This document shows positions 48,284 through 58,034 of a DNA stretch of 64,000 bases, piece by piece (position 1 is the first letter of the stretch; each line of letters starts with the position of its first letter). The DNA lies in the NCBI GenBank assembly GCA_031472005.1, contig PZJY01000005.1:620001-684000 (forward strand), read 5' to 3'. The notes beneath the pieces were generated by a model. That model was not told the origin of the DNA, did not search any database, and was given only the letters and a program-made list of their open reading frames with translations. This DNA is from Tetracladium setigerum (taxonomy: Eukaryota; Ascomycota; Leotiomycetes; Helotiales). The position numbers and the translations under genes were made by a program.

Positions 48284-48754
48284 ATGCCTCATCTGCACCA
48301 CTATTACAGCACCATGTCGTCCTCTCCATCATCACAGTCATCCTCCTGCTCCACCTCCTCGTCCTCAAAATCCCAACAAAACTCATCATCACAATCCCAC
48401 CATCATCACCATCAATCCTCCCGATCAAAACCATCACAATCCTCTTCCTCTTCCTCCTCAACCACCACCTCCTCATCACAAAAACAAAACAACCATTCAT
48501 CATCACATCACTATTCGCACCCCCCATCATACATGGACGCCCTCCCATCCATCGACTCGATATCGTGGCCGGAGACTTACGTGATTGAGGACGAGGATTT
48601 GATGTTTGATGGAAAGCCACTGAATTTGTTGTATGAGGAGAACAGAATGATGGAGGGGAGTCGGAGGAGTAGTGGGAGAGCGAGAGGTACGGGAGTGCTG
48701 GCGAGGAGAGGAGGGGAAGGAGGAGAGAGAGTAGAAAGTGAGTTAGTGGAGTGA
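48284..48754 (+). CDS. Small Ser/His-rich protein with conserved-looking acidic core
   Basis: A 156-residue single-exon frame with a strong start context (CACCATG). Residues 10-80 are almost only Ser, Gln, His, Lys and Thr, including a HHHHH run. After that comes a compact segment, YMDALPSIDSISWPETYVI and EDEDLMFDGKPLNLLYEENR, and then a basic Arg/Gly/Glu tail. The middle segment is the kind of short linear block conserved in otherwise disordered fungal proteins, which is why I accept the frame. No signal peptide or membrane segment. Function unknown. Confidence 0.55.
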   Translation: MPHLHHYYSTMSSSPSSQSSSCSTSSSSKSQQNSSSQSHHHHHQSSRSKPSQSSSSSSSTTTSSSQKQNNHSSSHHYSHPPSYMDALPSIDSISWPETYVIEDEDLMFDGKPLNLLYEENRMMEGSRRSSGRARGTGVLARRGGEGGERVESELVE

Positions 48755-48980
48755 GTGAGTAGGAAGTGATGGACGGTTGAGAGGGGAATGAATTGTATTT
48801 GGCAATGTTATGTTATTGATTGATTGATTGGTGGATTTTCAAGCGTAGCGGGTTTTATGGGAATAGAAAAGATGAGAAGGGTATGACATGATGGATGATA
48901 GGATGAAGGATGGTACGAAAGAGACGGGAATGCAATCAGGGCATTATGCAATTCAAGAGAATGTTCGTCACCATGTTTGT

Positions 48981-49330
48981 CACGATGTGGAAAGATATCC
49001 GGATATACTTTAGAATATAGATTCGCAAGACCAGGTCGTCAGAAGCAAGAAGCTTAAATTTAAAGTGTTTGCCTACGTTTATTCTACATTCATTCCTCAA
49101 AAGAGTTATCGCCACCATGTGGGAAGTTGGATATACTTTATAATACTCGTTACAAAATACCAGATCATCACAACCAAGAAGCTCAGATTCATAACTCTTT
49201 ACGTAATCTTACAACCTCTATCTATCTTCCTTCAAATGGAGTAATGGCCACTATGTGGGAAGTTGGTTTTACAATCTGTTTTCATACTTCGAAATGAGTA
49301 GTCGCCACATTGTGGGAAGATGGGTATACC
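48981..49330. repeat. Diverged tandem repeat module, four core copies
   Basis: A core CAC(N)ATGTGGGAAG recurs at 48981, 49113, 49249 and 49306. It is followed by GGATATACTTTA-type sequence in the first two copies and GGGTATACCTTA in the fourth, then AATACCA-AT-CGTCACAAGCAAG-like blocks (49035, 49157, 49350). Spacing is 132, 136 and 57 bp. It lies between the Ser/His-rich gene and the 3' end of SOD2. No coding frame runs through it. Confidence 0.7.
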
Positions 49331-49492
49331 TTAACGAGTACTTTCCAAATACCATATCGTCACAAGCAAGCATTCCAAAGTCATAACCTTTCAAGTTTAT
49401 CCATATCTTCATTCTTCAAGCAAATATTAGCATACGCTAACTCCCATTCCTATCATACACCCATCCTCCCGTCTCCTCCCCGCCCCATCTAT

Positions 49493-50374
49493 CTACTTCA
49501 ATCTCTTACCAACAACATCCCAGTTGATAACATCCCAAACGGCCCCAAAGTACTCCGCCTTTCGGTTCTGATATTGCAAATAATACGCATGCTCCCAAGC
49601 ATCAATACCCAACAACGGCGTGAACTTGCCCACGACCGGATCCTGATTCGCATAGGTGCGGATCAAAACCTGACCGGTTTCATTATCCTTTACCAACCAG
49701 GCCCATCCACTTCCCTGAATGCCTGCGAGTGCAGCATTGAACTTTGTCTTGAACGAGCCGAAATCACCGTAGGATTTCTCGATTGCGGTCTATAACAATA
49801 CCAACACACAACCAATTAGACCCATATGCCAAAGTTTAACCTCTAAATAGAGAGGAAAAAGAGGGAGGGGAAAGGTCATAGGTATATTTTACATACCTTC
49901 ACAGCACCAGTAGGTTCACCCCCACCACCGTTCTTGCTCGGCGCCAAATTCTCCCAGAACAGGGTATGGTTGATGTGACCGCCACCGTGGAAATTGATGA
50001 CTGGCTGCAAGGCAATCTGGGCGGCAATGTCTTGCTTGGATTCCGCGGCCTGGAGTTGTTCGGTTGCGGCGTTGAAGCTGTTGACGTAGGTTTGGTGATG
50101 GTTCTTGTGGTGGAGCTCCATGATCTTGCCGGAGATGGAGGGTTCGAGCGCACCGTAATCATCTGGCGATTGGATTGATTAGTTATGGGATGGATTGGGA
50201 AAGGGAGGAATGGAATGAGAAGGGGGGAGACGTACATGGGAGATCAGGAAGCGTAGCTTTTCCTCTGACGAAGCTCAAGCTTGCTGCTGCGGAGGAAGCT
50301 CTTTGAGCTCCAGCTCCGACTCGGAGAGCAGAGCGTGCGGCGGCACCGCTGCTACGGAAGAGGGTTGCAGACAT
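49493..50374 (-). CDS. SOD2: Mitochondrial manganese superoxide dismutase
   Basis: Dismutates superoxide in the mitochondrial matrix. Exons 50374-50236, 50162-49897 and 49789-49493; 233 residues. The first 40 residues (MSATLFRSSGAAARSALRVG..) are Arg/Ser/Ala-rich with no acidic residue, a matrix-targeting peptide. The mature enzyme starts at KATLPDLPYDYGALEP. Metal ligands are the His of IMELHHKNHHQTYVN, the His of INHTLFWENL, and the Asp and His of IDAWEHAYYLQY. The GGGGHINH-type and GSGWAWLV blocks fit Mn rather than Fe enzymes. The start is divergent from PSF3 with only 350 nt between the ATGs. Confidence 0.96.
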
Positions 50375-50724
50375 TGTTGGTGAGGGTTTGTGATTCAATT
50401 GAAGATTTTTGCTAGTTGAAGAGCAGAAGATGCTTTCGATGTTTTGTAGAGGGGAAAGGGTGGAGAGGAGAGTTTGGGGAGGTTGTGGAGGATTACTACT
50501 GAATTGGACTTGGCATAAAAACGTCACAGAAATGCCGAATTGCATGGGGGAGTTCGGCTCTCGCTTTTTCGCGTTCAGCCCGATCGCGTTTTGATCTTCA
50601 ATACTCTCCCACCGAATGGTTGATCGATTGATTACTACTACAACCTGTGGATTTATAATTGCAAAGTTCTAGAATTGAATGGTTTTCTAGGGGATTGATT
50701 CATAGTCATTGAGACACTCCAAGA
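50375..50724. promoter_or_regulatory. Compact bidirectional promoter between SOD2 and PSF3
   Basis: 350 nt separate two divergent start codons, so both core promoters and both leaders must fit here. No TATA box is evident. Confidence 0.6.
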
Positions 50725-51376
50725 ATGTCGTACTACGATATCGATGCCATCCTCACGGACGCGCAGGTAAATATCACACAACATACCCCTCCACAGCTTC
50801 ACAGCTTAACCCCAAAAAACACAAATAGAACTATATATCCTAACAAACCTACAGAAAGTTCCCTGCACCTTCGAACTCGAAGTCCCCCAGCTAGGCTACC
50901 TAGACAACAACCCCTCGCACGCCCTCAAATCCGGCACCACAGTCGAACTCCCCCTCTGGCTCGCCGAAATGCTAGCCGTCTCCTCACCCGCCTCCAACAA
51001 GTCACTCGTCTCTCTACACCTCCCCGAGGCGCTCTCCGCCCGCGTCATGAACGCGCTCAAAGCCGACGCCAAATCCGTGGATGTGCGCGCGCTGTCGCAG
51101 CATTTTTATGGGTTGGGGTCGAGGATGTTGGAGTTGTTGGAGGAGGAGGAGGTGTGTGATGTTTTGATGGAGAGTTGGAGGGCGAGGGCCGTTGAGATAC
51201 AGGATGTGGCTGCGAAGGCGAATAAGGGGAGCAGGGGAGGAGGGGGTGGAGTGGGTAATGATAGGGGACATGAGTTTTTGCTGGGGTTGGATGAGGGAGA
51301 GAGAGCGTTGTTTAGGGCCAGTCATGATGGGGCGAGGGAGATGAAGAATTGGATGGGGGAGTCGAAGAAGAGCTAG
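50725..51376 (+). CDS. PSF3: GINS complex subunit Psf3 (DNA replication)
   Basis: Two exons, 50725-50766 and 50855-51376; 187 residues. The join DAQ|KVPCTFEL restores the conserved N-terminal block (MSYYDIDAILTDAQKVPC..), followed by LGYLDNN, VELPLWLAEMLA, the helical SLHLPEALSARVMNALKAD and SQHFYGLGSRMLELL. Psf3 with Sld5, Psf1 and Psf2 forms GINS, which joins Cdc45 and Mcm2-7 in the replicative helicase. A Gly-rich insert (GSRGGGGGVGNDRGHEF) near residue 155 looks disordered and lineage-specific. It shares a 350-nt promoter region with SOD2. Confidence 0.93.
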
Positions 51377-53655
51377 GGGTTGGTGGTTGAGTGGGTTGAT
51401 GATTATGATTTTGATTTTTTGGAGGGGAGTATGGAGAAGAGAAGGAACGGATTGGGATTGAAACGACATACTGCATTTTGAGAGGGGCATAAAACTGCAT
51501 TATACCAGGCGTTGGAAAGTTTGGTCAGCGTTATTATGAAAGGGATGAAAAGATTGAGGAAGTCTTGGAATTCAAGTGTGGGCGGGCATTGCTCGGGTAG
51601 ATGATAACATGAAATGGTGTGTTTCTATCTTGGAAATGCGCTGTATATGTCGAAATTTATGTTTACAAACCTTCCCTTCTTCAATAGATATCCATTCACA
51701 CAGTTCTTCTTTTCTTCTTGTCGAGGACGGTAATGTTTAAGTCTTGAACTAAGGGAACGGAAGGCTAGAGAAGTGTGCTCACATCACTTACAAAATCTTC
51801 CAAGCAACCTAGGTAGAGTAGACTGAGAACTTGCCAGATGTTCACCTAATAAATGACAATACCACCTCGGCCCAAACTTGGAGATGAGAAAGCTTGCGTT
51901 CTGCTGGTCATAGTGTAACATACTCACTTCGCAACAAAACGCAGGCGAAGACGCCCGTCATTTCGTCAAATGAAAAATAACCTTGAGTTTCGGAGTAGAG
52001 AACAGGTTTACAAGAAATTCGGTAAACAGAATTTCGGTGATTTATACCAGCACTGCGTACTCCACAGCTGGCTACAGTCCTGCCCTCTCTAGTAGAAAGA
52101 CACGGCTTGGAATCTATTTGAATTCCGAGATTCCATATGGCTTGGCATAAGTTAACACCATGGAGATGTGTACAGTACAATAGAGCATACGCCTTTGCTA
52201 TTATGGGTAATTTTTCAATCCCAGTGAATTGGAGTGTCCAATTCAACATCTCAAACCTAGAAATGGATCTGCAGGGCATTGGGAAGGGAGAATTCTGTTC
52301 ATCTGCATCAAACACAGCAATATATCCTTGATCTGATAACACTAAAATACAAGCCTAGTCAAGTGCGTTTAGATTTGACCTCCATAAATCCAGCGCAGTT
52401 ATTAGGCTGGTAATAACTGTTCCTGGTCTTGTTATGGTTGTTTTGAGCGACCGCAACCCATTTGGTCAACCAAGATAGTCTGCTATTTTAGGTGATCTTT
52501 GTCAACGTACTGGATCTGAGACGGGGCGGGACACTGGGAGAGGCTACCATATCGATCACGGGGAGAAAAGAGAACCTGGGCCACAAATGATATGTTTGAA
52601 TTTTGTCAGAATTGTGAAATATATTTAGATGAGAATACACTTTTTGGGCCACCGCCTCAAATGATGTATCTTGGCAATTTGGTATGTTTGTCACCTGGTT
52701 GGACCATTCAGCTCACAGGAACAGTAGAATTAAAGCTCGGATCAGATTAAAGACATGGCGGTCATGTTCTAATCCTATGGGCCCTGATACGATTGCTGAC
52801 CGACGGCCAAAAGGGGCCCCTGGAAAATTGCGGGAGAACTCCGTTGCTGAAAGAGCAGGTGGTAATCTGTCAAAGTTGCGCTAAGTTGGTACTTCGAAAG
52901 CCTCTGTGCTTTGTATTGTGTGCTGAAAGAACTGTCTCTGAAGAATTAATTAGACCACTTGAGGGAATGTTCTTGATATGGCGAACCTGAATGTTCAATG
53001 AGGTAGGTTGTACTCTAGGCTAAGCCTCGCTTAGCGACCTGAAAGTTGGGGTGAAAGCTTGAAATCCGAGAATCCTTGGATATTCTCCCAGCCCCCTGTC
53101 TTATTATTTACAATCTCATCAGCCATAATAACGACCAAGCAAACAGCAGTAACCCTTTACGGAGTAGAGTTGAATATCACAAGCTTTGTGCTGGGATCAT
53201 CCATCTTCTTTCGCAATTGAAGCAAGTGCTATCATCATTCTCACTTCAGCCGCTCTTCAAAATACCCGAAATTCAGACCTCGCGTTTTCTCTTCCAATCA
53301 ACTCTCGGGAAGATGTTCAAGCTCCCTTGAATCTAGATCCTTGACAAACAAGCTCCCTTGCTAGCTAATAATAACAGTCAGCCCTGGGGTGCTTTTCCAA
53401 TCGGTGTATGCAAGCCCCTGTCCAAGGGTTTAGTGGTAATCTTCCATAGGGCTGTCTTTGGCGCGCCGCCACTAGACATGATAATGTCAAGCCTCCCCAA
53501 CATTTGGGGAAACTTTCAGATTCCTGTTGTCCACCTCCTCTTCGTTCTTGTAAATGAACTCATCGCTCTTTAATTCGCCTCATCCCATCTCAGCGACACG
53601 ATAACTAATCCACTCATCTCATATATACTACGTGTGAATTAGCCCACCCCACGAA
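51377..53655. other. Gene-free region
   Basis: 2.3 kb without a credible coding frame. A TACGGAGTA word occurs at 53158-53166, and a TATATA stretch near 53620 could be the TATA element of the next gene. Nothing else is recognised. Confidence 0.5.
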
Positions 53656-54523
53656 ATGCGACAATTCCTGTTTGGTGCGCTGCTGTTGGGAACCGCAACA
53701 GTAGTTCGAGCTACCAATGACTTCGAATCCATATTTAGTACACTCACCAAAGGAGACGACGGAGAGGTCAAATGGAAGGACTCCTCCTCCACCGATATAA
53801 AGAGCATTTACTTGGTCAACTCCATCACCAAAGCAACGACCGCATTGCCTCGTAAGTTAGCCAGACCGCTCTATGAATTGCGAGCGCAATAATAACTAAC
53901 AACCCTCAGTCACTAAATGCGCTGAATCTGGCAAGACCCAATCGACATGTACGCGATTTGTCAACGATGGGAAATATAAATTGGACGGAGATGACAGTTC
54001 TAAACTTACATCTGGTTCATACTATTTCGAAATAGAATATATCCAGAAAGCTCCCAGCGTCGTCACTGGTAAATCGAAATCAGCCAACTTCTCCCTCCAA
54101 GAACAAACCTCCTCCTCTAGTTCTTCATCCAAATCTAGTAGCAGTAAAAAGAAGAAGGGAAAGAAAGGAGGAAAGCTTGGGGCCGGAGGTATGATCGGTA
54201 TCGTCGTCGCCATCGGGGTGTTCTTCCTGATTCTTCTTGTCGTTGGTACCAAATATTTGATTGCCAAACGCAGGAATAAGGGTTCGACGTCGAAGGATTT
54301 GGAAACGCATGAGTTGGGCAAGCAGGAAGCTCCTTTGATGGGTCAGGATGAGAGGGTGGCGAGTACAACAATGTGGTCAGCGGATATACCTGCAGATCAC
54401 TCCAAGCCTCTGGAGCCGTATGAGCCTTACCAGGCGAAGACGACTGGTCAGGGTGCGGCGGCGGAGTATTATAATGAGACTGCGAAGCTTTCTGGTAACA
54501 ATGCGGGAGCCATGGGAAAATGA
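53656..54523 (+). CDS. Secreted-N-terminus, single-pass membrane protein (Ser/Lys-rich stalk), unknown function
   Basis: Exons 53656-53851 and 53910-54523 (58-nt intron with a TAACTAAC branch); 269 residues. Signal peptide MRQFLFGALLLGTATVVRA, then an outer beta-type domain (about 20-140) with one Cys pair (KCAESGKTQSTC) and SGSYYFEIEYIQ. A poly-Ser/poly-Lys stalk and one membrane helix follow (GMIGIVVAIGVFFLILLVVG), with a basic stop-transfer. The cytosolic tail ends PYEPYQAK..NAGAMGK. The outer part resembles the Ser-Thr-rich, Kre9/Knh1-like wall-protein fold of fungi in size and Cys pairing, but that is an inference. Its layout parallels the protein at 36.8-38.4 kb. Confidence 0.75.
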
Positions 54524-55367
54524 TCGTTACCGAGAAAGAGAGGGAAAGGAATTCATGTTTTGATTGCGACATTTAATGTAGGGGGATGTGGCGGCTGGGG
54601 AACTTTTAGATACCAAATATACACTGAGTTTTGACTCCTCCAACTCAGTTGAAGTTTGAGCGTCAATCTCTCATCTTCGGCTTCGGCCTTCGCATGCTTC
54701 GTGCTGTTAAATCCATTATCCTCAATTGGTGGAGTAAGCAGGCAAGGCTTACTCCACCCATTAGTTAAACCACTTGTTTTGCTTTGTCGTCTTTTGGTCA
54801 TTCTCATATGCACCTATCAAGTCCAATATGGCCTTTTGTGTGGAATAAGACATGAAAACTCCATCAACGTCCCTCATCTTGAAGTTATAGATGAGGGATA
54901 AAAGAGAGAAAATCTGTGGCGACCCAATTGATACCAGAAACAGCATGAGCTCTAACATCAACAAAACCTTCAGACAAGATGAGAATTATAGCATTTTCAC
55001 ATTGAAGTACCGGAAGGAAACATAAATCAGCTTTCAAATTGCATTCCATCAATCATAAATCTCTTTTCATGATTTTGAATTGCGGGCGTTGCTTTGAGGC
55101 TGTTTTCAAAGACTGGAGCCTTGTCAGCCTTGTCAGCCTTGCAGGAGATCCATCTGGGAGCTCCCTGACTAAATCTGAATAAGCTGCTTATAATCATGCT
55201 CCCACCAATCAACCCGACGCTGATCAATCGTTGACAAACAAGGCTGAACTCCCACCTACGCCCACCCGGACTTAGATGGAGTCGCATATGGTACAAAAGT
55301 TAGAATCTTCCACACATTTCTAGAGTTCGTCCTTCTATTCCTATAAAGCGATCACTCGGCCGTTTCA
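54524..55367. other. Intergenic region with a 12-bp perfect hairpin
   Basis: No gene is seen. It holds the inverted repeat at 54728-54758 and a TATAAAG at 55342-55348 just before the first ATG of the pirin gene. Confidence 0.5.
54728..54758. repeat. Perfect 12-bp inverted repeat with 7-nt loop
   Basis: GGTGGAGTAAGC, loop AGGCAAG, then GCTTACTCCACC. It lies 205 nt downstream of the membrane-protein stop codon and is not followed by a T-run. Its role is unknown. Confidence 0.9.
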
Positions 55368-57069
55368 ATGAAGGTTCTCCTCTTCACATTTTCAGCCATC
55401 ATCGCAATCCTAAGCATCGCAATCACCAACAAAGCAACACTCCTCACACACCTCGAGTCCTTTATCAACAAAACATCAACCACAATCAACCTAACAACGG
55501 CATTCAAGGGCCTTCCACTTTTCCCACCAATTTCTATTTACGGACATCCAAAACCAGCAAACATGACAGTTACGAGAGCAATCCGCAAAGCCTTTTTGGC
55601 AATCGAGCAGAGCGAAGGTGCGGGCGCAAGAGTTCGTCGCTCGATCGGAACCCCGCAGTTAAGGAATTTCTCGCCATTCCTCATGCTTGATCATTTCACA
55701 AGTAGTCCAGGAGCTGGATTTCCAGATCATCCTCATAGAGGACAAGAAACCGTACGTTCACCTCAACCATTCAATCCAAAGATGTTGCCAAAACCAGAAA
55801 CTAACGTGTGGAAATATAGATTACATACCTCCTCAATGGCTCCGTCGATCACGAAGACTTCGCAGGCAATGCCGGAACGATCAAGGCAGGTGGCCTACAA
55901 TTTATGACTGCCGGCAAGGGTATAATGCATGCGGAGATGCCACGACAAAGCGAGGACGGAAGCCCTACTGTCGGCATGCAACTCTGGGTCGATCTACCAG
56001 AGAAGCTCAAGATGTGCGAGCCTCGATACCGCGACTTGCAAGCGAGCGAGATTCCGAAAATCGACATCGACGACGGAAAGGTGCATGTGAAGATCATCTC
56101 AGGACAATCACATGGCGTCGACAGTGTGAAGGAATTGGCATATACACCTGTCTGGCTGCTCGATGTTACGATTAAGCCTGGTGGTAAAATCGTTCAGCCT
56201 TTGCCAGAAGGATGGAACGCTTTTGCCTACACGCTGGAAGGATCGACAAAGTTTGGTGCTGGAGCCGAGTCGACTGAGGTTGGCAAGTTCCATAACGTCG
56301 TTTTTGAACAAAAGGGAGACGAGGTCTTCGCAGAAGTTGCAGAAGAGGAGAAGGAAAGCGGTCGTTTCAGTGAGTAATCCCATTTTCCATAACTCGTGCT
56401 CAGATTCCTGTGTTGCGGAATTAAAAGGCAGCCAGCTTTTCTCGGAAGGCCTTTCAAGTGAAAGCTACTCCATGGAGCTGGCCAAAAGAGAGACGCACCG
56501 ATCAAGCTGTCTCTTGATATTTCCAAGAAAATGGCAAAAATGAAGAACCTATTGCGTTCGCCGGGAATCGAACCCGGGGCCCATCGAATGTTGATCTCGG
56601 AAGATGGCAACGATGGATTTTACCACTAAACCACAAACGCTTTTGTTTCAATTGAATGAGTGGAGCGATGCTACTTTTCTTTATTTGCAGCATGGTCTTT
56701 TAGGATGTGCGAGCAAATGAGCCAATTAGCTTGTGTGCTTTGCCGAAGCGAAAATGCTTACGACTGCATCTTGAACAATCGCAACTCATTCAGCAACATC
56801 TCGGGAACTTTCATTTATTCTTTTCATCACATCAATTTTTTGACTTCAACAACCTCTTAACGAAAAAATACTAACTACTTCTCTTAATAGTACTCGTAGC
56901 AGGACTACCTCTAGATCAAAAGGTCGTTCAATACGGCCCCTTCGTACTCAACACTCAAGATCAGGTTTATCAAGCTTTGATGGATTTCCAAACACATTCA
57001 AATGGGTTTGAGCGCGCGGAAGGATGGCAGAGTAAGATTGGGAAGGACTTTGATGAGGGCAAATACTAA
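55368..57069 (+). CDS. Pirin-family cupin protein
   Basis: Exons 55368-55751, 55820-56369 and 56891-57069; 370 residues from the first ATG. Metal ligands of the N-terminal cupin are visible in FPDHPHRGQETITYLLNGSVDHEDF and GIMHAEMP (His, His, His, Glu). A second cupin follows (PVWLLDVTIKPGGKIVQPLPEGWNAFAY), ending LVAGLPLDQKVVQYGPFVLNT..QALMDFQ. Pirins are iron-binding proteins; some act as transcription co-regulators and some as quercetinases. The first 65 residues include a hydrophobic segment (LLFTFSAIIAILSIAI) and are not part of the pirin fold. An in-frame ATG at 55563 (MTVTRAIRKAFLAIEQS) would give the usual length of about 305. The last intron is 521 nt and contains a tRNA gene. Confidence 0.92.
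56553..56640 (-). tRNA. tRNA-Gly (GCC anticodon), intron-containing, nested in the pirin intron
   Basis: Read on the minus strand, GCGTTTG pairs with CGAACGC (one T-G wobble), the discriminator is A, the T arm is CCGGG-TTCGATT-CCCGG, and the anticodon stem CATCG/CGATG encloses TTGCCA with anticodon GCC. A 16-17-nt intron follows position 37. A run of five T on the minus strand (56540-56536) lies 12 nt past the 3' end as Pol III terminator. The whole unit sits inside the 521-nt third-exon intron of the pirin gene on the opposite strand. Confidence 0.93.
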
Positions 57070-58034
57070 GTGTGTTGGCTCGGTTGATTATTTGAGATAC
57101 CCCGCCAGGATATGAGTTTAGCCAGCATTGCCAAGGGTGCAACATGTACTGTATGAAAAGTCCTGCAAAGATAAATGATAATGAATATTTTCAATTTATA
57201 ATATGGAGTTTTCCATGAAATCTGGTAAAGGTGACATGTTCGACTGTAATAATAATAATGTTGACAGTAGTACCCTAGACGAAGTCCTCCTCCGTGAAAT
57301 CGCCAAGGCTTCAAAACAAACTCTTTGCATAAGACGAGTGCAACCAACAGGATATTTTCGAGATCGCCCTGCGGAGGAGGGTATGCAAGTGCTTGTGCAG
57401 TCCTTCTTTAGCTTGGTCCGAGTGGCTGCTTTGACTCTTGTGACTATTCCGCTTTTGGCCTCGCGGGTTCAGCTGACCACCCTCGACTTCATTGTTCACC
57501 GATTTGACTTTAGAACACAACGAATTACCAAAATGTATATCAGACGGATTAAATAATAGGGGGAAAGAGTGGTAGTTCTCATCGATGATACATCAAGCTC
57601 GTTCCTTTCCACTAGGTTGGTTGTCTATCTGTCAAATGCTGGAGAACTGGATGTCGCTTTGTTCTCCTTGTTTAGATTTCGCTCAAAAGATTGTGGAAAT
57701 TAGCCAACATTACTTTCTAAAAAGTGAAACACTTTCAAGTATGAGGCATCAGCAGAGGAGACATTAGCAAGGGAGCTGGAGAGCCGTAATTCTTTTTGTC
57801 AGCCCTGTTCGCCGTCTCTAACCACTTTTGGGGGTGATTGCCATGTTGTGTCACCTTCCACGAAGTCAAAACGTTGACGGCTGCTCCTTCTCCAAGAAGT
57901 CACAGTAGTAGTCAACGCGTCAGGCTGAGCCACGAACCCTTATTCATATTCTCATCAAATCCTCCTTGACCAGAAAGCATCTCACCTAAAAATATTATAT
58001 TCTCAACCCAGTTTGCAGCCAAACCTCCACCTAA
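57070..58034 (+). other. Intergenic region
   Basis: A 117-codon open frame (57203-57556) has no support as a gene. I see nothing else. Confidence 0.5.

Noticed and set aside
51908..52342. 144-codon minus-strand frame in the 51.4-53.6 kb gap
   Set aside because: No ATG at its start and no support from composition or motifs.
57203..57556. 117-codon open frame after the pirin gene
   Set aside because: No recognisable protein features; it lies in the expected 3' flank.
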